Source of the DNA: JAWOJF01 sp046481785 | Lineage (GTDB): Bacteria > Bacteroidota > Ignavibacteria > Ignavibacteriales > Ignavibacteriaceae | Assembly: GCA_046481785.1 (NCBI GenBank) | Contig: JAWOJF010000282.1 | Coordinates: 1-9,130, forward strand | Length of the DNA: 9,130 nt | Direction of reading: 5' to 3' | Shown here: positions 7,410-9,130 of the stretch, one piece after another | Position numbering within the stretch: the stretch's first letter is position 1 | How the letters are laid out: every line of letters begins with the position of its first letter | Notes under the pieces: generated by a model | What the model saw: the letters and a program-made list of their open reading frames with translations, nothing else | The model's database searches: none | Told to the model about the DNA's origin: nothing | Program-made: the position numbers and the translations under genes

Positions 7410-7438
7410 TAAGTGGAATTGGACACAAGGTTGGCAGA
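7403..7438. repeat. Inverted repeat TCTGCCA / TGGCAGA with 22-base spacer
   Basis: Seven-base perfect arms at 7403-7409 and 7432-7438. The left arm coincides with the -24 side of the sigma-54-like site, so the pair could be an operator overlapping that promoter, or half of the symmetry may simply be the promoter element. The centre-to-centre distance is 29 bases, close to three helical turns. Confidence 0.3.
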
Positions 7439-7556
7439 TCAGGGTGTTTATTTTGTCAGGAATGAGGTTTTTATATCATAAAGAGTTGTTATAACATTGA
7501 GTAATGTGAGAAAAGAAAATTATTGGGATAATTGAACAATAACGGTTTCCAAACAT

Positions 7557-7586
7557 TTGCTTATTAAAATGATAAAACTATATAAA
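7557..7586 (+). promoter_or_regulatory. Weak sigma-70-like promoter candidate for the epimerase
   Basis: TTGCTT at 7557-7562 and TATAAA at 7581-7586 are separated by 18 bases. The -10 box continues into AATTTG, so it also loosely resembles the Bacteroidota TAnnTTTG element with one extra base. It would give a leader of roughly 130 bases. The area is very AT-rich, which makes such matches cheap. Confidence 0.22.
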
Positions 7587-7724
7587 ATTTGTAAAAATGA
7601 GTTATCGATTATTTTAAGTTTTCAAAGAAAATTTATAGCATAAAAATTGATTGGGAAATGAGAAAAACAGGAGCCGGGTCTTACAATTACTGCTTACAGA
7701 GTTTATTAAGGTAAAAAGGCAATT

Positions 7725-9130
7725 ATGAAAGAGACACTTACCCGGAACCCCCGGGTAGAACAAAAAGAAAAAATATTATCAGAACTTCTTTTTAATCTTG
7801 AAGAAAGTGTATTAAAAAGCTGGTATCCCGTTTCGGTTGATAAAGAATACGGCGGATATTTTTCCAATCTCAGTTATAACTGGGAAGTACTTCCCTGCAA
7901 GGAAAAAATGATTGTCACCCAGGCAAGGCATATATGGACCTGCTCCAAAGCAGCATCCTTTCTTAACAAAGAAAATTATAAAGATATTGCCTGGCATGGA
8001 TACCGGTTTTTAAAAAATAAAATGTGGGATAGTGAATTCGGCGGTTTTTACCAGATGAGAAGCCGCGAAGGCAATCTTACCGATGCGAATGGTTACTTTG
8101 ACGAAAAAAGAACATACGGGAATGCTTACAGTGTTTATTGCCTGGCGGCTCTCTACCAGTTAACTGAACTTGAAGAAGTGCTTGGCTTTGCTAAAGATAC
8201 ATTCAACTGGATTGAAACCCATTCTGCCGATCCCGAATATAACGGATACTTTCAGTTTTTAACAAGGGAAAATAAGCCGTTCGATAAAAATTCAGGATAT
8301 AAAACAAAGGCTTCTGATAATATTGAGGTTGGATATAAAGATCAGAATTCATCAATTCATCTGCTTGAAGCTTATACCGAACTATATAATGTGTGGAAAT
8401 CGCATGAGGTTTATGAGAGATTAAAAAATATTTTGTTTTTAATCCGCGATGTTATGACTACAGAAAAGGGATACCTTACACTTTTTTTTGACAGGCAGTT
8501 GAACCCCGTATCATTCAGGAATGAGCCGGCAGGAACAAGAGAAAAAAATTACGGGTTAGACCATGTATCATTCGGGCATGATTACGAAACGGCTTTTTTA
8601 ATGCTTGAAGCTTCATATGCACTCGGGTTAGAAAATGATAAAGCAACATTAACAAAAGCAAAGATGATGCTTGACCATGCTATTGATAACGGCTGGGATA
8701 ATAACAGCTCCGGCTTTTTTGATGAAGGCTATTATTTTAAAGAAGACGGAAAATGTGAAATAATAAAAGATACAAAAGTATGGTGGGCGCAGGCTGAAGG
8801 ATTAAACGCACTTCTCCTCTTTTCAAAAATATTCCCTGAAGAAAAAAGATACCATGATCTGTTTGTGCAGTTGTGGGACTATATACAAAAATATTTGATT
8901 GATCATGAATACGGCGACTGGTACTGGGGGAGTTTAGAGAAAGAACCTCACTACCGCACTGAACCAAAAGCAAGCATCTGGAAATGTACTTACCACACCG
9001 GCAGGGCTTTAATGAACTGCATTAAAATGCTGGCAGATGAAAATTTTTCTTTAATGAACAATGAAAGATTCAGGAAAGAGAAAAACCATTTTGATGAATT
9101 TATAAGGCACTGGCGCAGTACAGCCGGCAA
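7725..9130 (+). CDS. Cellobiose 2-epimerase, AGE (N-acylglucosamine 2-epimerase) family; stop codon beyond window
   Basis: Predicted to interconvert glucose and mannose at the reducing end of beta-1,4-linked disaccharides (cellobiose to glucosyl-mannose, mannobiose to mannosyl-glucose). The 468 codons seen form an alpha/alpha-barrel without a signal peptide, hence cytoplasmic. Active-site blocks of cellobiose 2-epimerases are all present: TQARHIWT (Arg68), QNSSIHLLEAYTELY (His212), LDHVSFGHDYETAF (His285, Glu288), VWWAQAEGL (Trp353, Trp354, Glu358) and IWKCTYHTGRA (Trp419, His424). The three histidines and the Arg fit the known proton-transfer mechanism. The WW-QAE block and NSSIHLLEA favour a disaccharide epimerase over N-acetylglucosamine 2-epimerase. 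At least 44 residues follow His424, more than usual for the family, and the frame is still open at the edge. The ATG at 7725 has AAAGG six bases upstream; the gene is divergent from the cellulase, so it may share regulation with it. Substrate preference is inferred from motifs. Confidence 0.92.
   Translation, partial: MKETLTRNPRVEQKEKILSELLFNLEESVLKSWYPVSVDKEYGGYFSNLSYNWEVLPCKEKMIVTQARHIWTCSKAASFLNKENYKDIAWHGYRFLKNKMWDSEFGGFYQMRSREGNLTDANGYFDEKRTYGNAYSVYCLAALYQLTELEEVLGFAKDTFNWIETHSADPEYNGYFQFLTRENKPFDKNSGYKTKASDNIEVGYKDQNSSIHLLEAYTELYNVWKSHEVYERLKNILFLIRDVMTTEKGYLTLFFDRQLNPVSFRNEPAGTREKNYGLDHVSFGHDYETAFLMLEASYALGLENDKATLTKAKMMLDHAIDNGWDNNSSGFFDEGYYFKEDGKCEIIKDTKVWWAQAEGLNALLLFSKIFPEEKRYHDLFVQLWDYIQKYLIDHEYGDWYWGSLEKEPHYRTEPKASIWKCTYHTGRALMNCIKMLADENFSLMNNERFRKEKNHFDEFIRHWRSTAG

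Larger units (their letters stand above)
7242..7724. other. Divergent intergenic region between the cellulase and epimerase genes
   Basis: This region separates two genes transcribed away from each other and should carry both promoters. No convincing ORF or RNA gene is visible. It holds a sigma-54-like site facing the cellulase (7394-7409), a seven-base inverted repeat (7403-7438), a ten-base perfect palindrome near the cellulase start (7266-7275), and a weak sigma-70-like pair facing the epimerase (7557-7586). The right half is strongly AT-rich. A regulator binding here could control both genes. Confidence 0.65.

Noticed and set aside
7420..7435. Plus-strand sigma-54-like site TGGACACAAGGTTGGC facing the epimerase
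   Set aside because: The -24 GG is present but the essential -12 GC is GG, and the implied leader of over 270 bases is long. It overlaps the arm of the inverted repeat, so the partial match is better explained by that.
8737..8973. Minus-strand open frame inside the epimerase gene
   Set aside because: It is antisense to the conserved WWAQAEGL region and has no independent support.

Overview
The window looks like a plant-polysaccharide utilisation locus from an AT-rich, Gram-negative bacterium of the Bacteroidota/Chlorobiota/Ignavibacteriota group. Three things support this. A secreted cellulase carries a C-terminal type IX secretion (T9SS) sorting domain with the NYPNPFNP motif that is very common in Ignavibacteria and relatives. 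A TonB-dependent receptor has a carboxypeptidase-regulatory-like N-terminal domain. Signal peptides end in the AQ pattern usual in this group. Placement in or near Ignavibacteria is an inference from these motifs, not a proven assignment.

Layout. Positions 1-700 (minus strand) hold the N-terminal 233 codons of a TonB-dependent outer-membrane receptor that runs off the left edge. Positions 701-1241 are non-coding, with one good and one weaker terminator-like hairpin. Three minus-strand genes follow, read from right to left: a T9SS-exported GH5 subfamily-2-like endoglucanase (5937-7241), a cytoplasmic GH94 cellobiose phosphorylase (3407-5872), and an exported SGNH/sialate-O-acetylesterase-type carbohydrate esterase with an inserted jelly-roll domain (1242-3260). 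Positions 7242-7724 form a divergent intergenic region with a sigma-54-like promoter facing the cellulase and several TGGCA inverted repeats. From 7725 to the right edge (plus strand) lies an AGE-family cellobiose 2-epimerase whose catalytic domain is complete but whose stop codon is outside the window.

Working model (inference). The surface endoglucanase cuts beta-1,4-glucan or glucomannan, and the esterase removes acetyl groups. Oligosaccharides cross the outer membrane, perhaps through the TonB-dependent receptor. Inside the cell, cellobiose is either phosphorolysed to glucose 1-phosphate and glucose, or epimerised at the reducing end to glucosyl-mannose. The epimerase points to mannan-type disaccharides as a second substrate, because in known mannan pathways it feeds a GH130 mannosylglucose phosphorylase; no GH130 gene is visible here. 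I found no RNA gene, CRISPR array, insertion sequence or other mobile element. The individual families are known. The interest lies in how they are combined, where their products go, and how they may be regulated.
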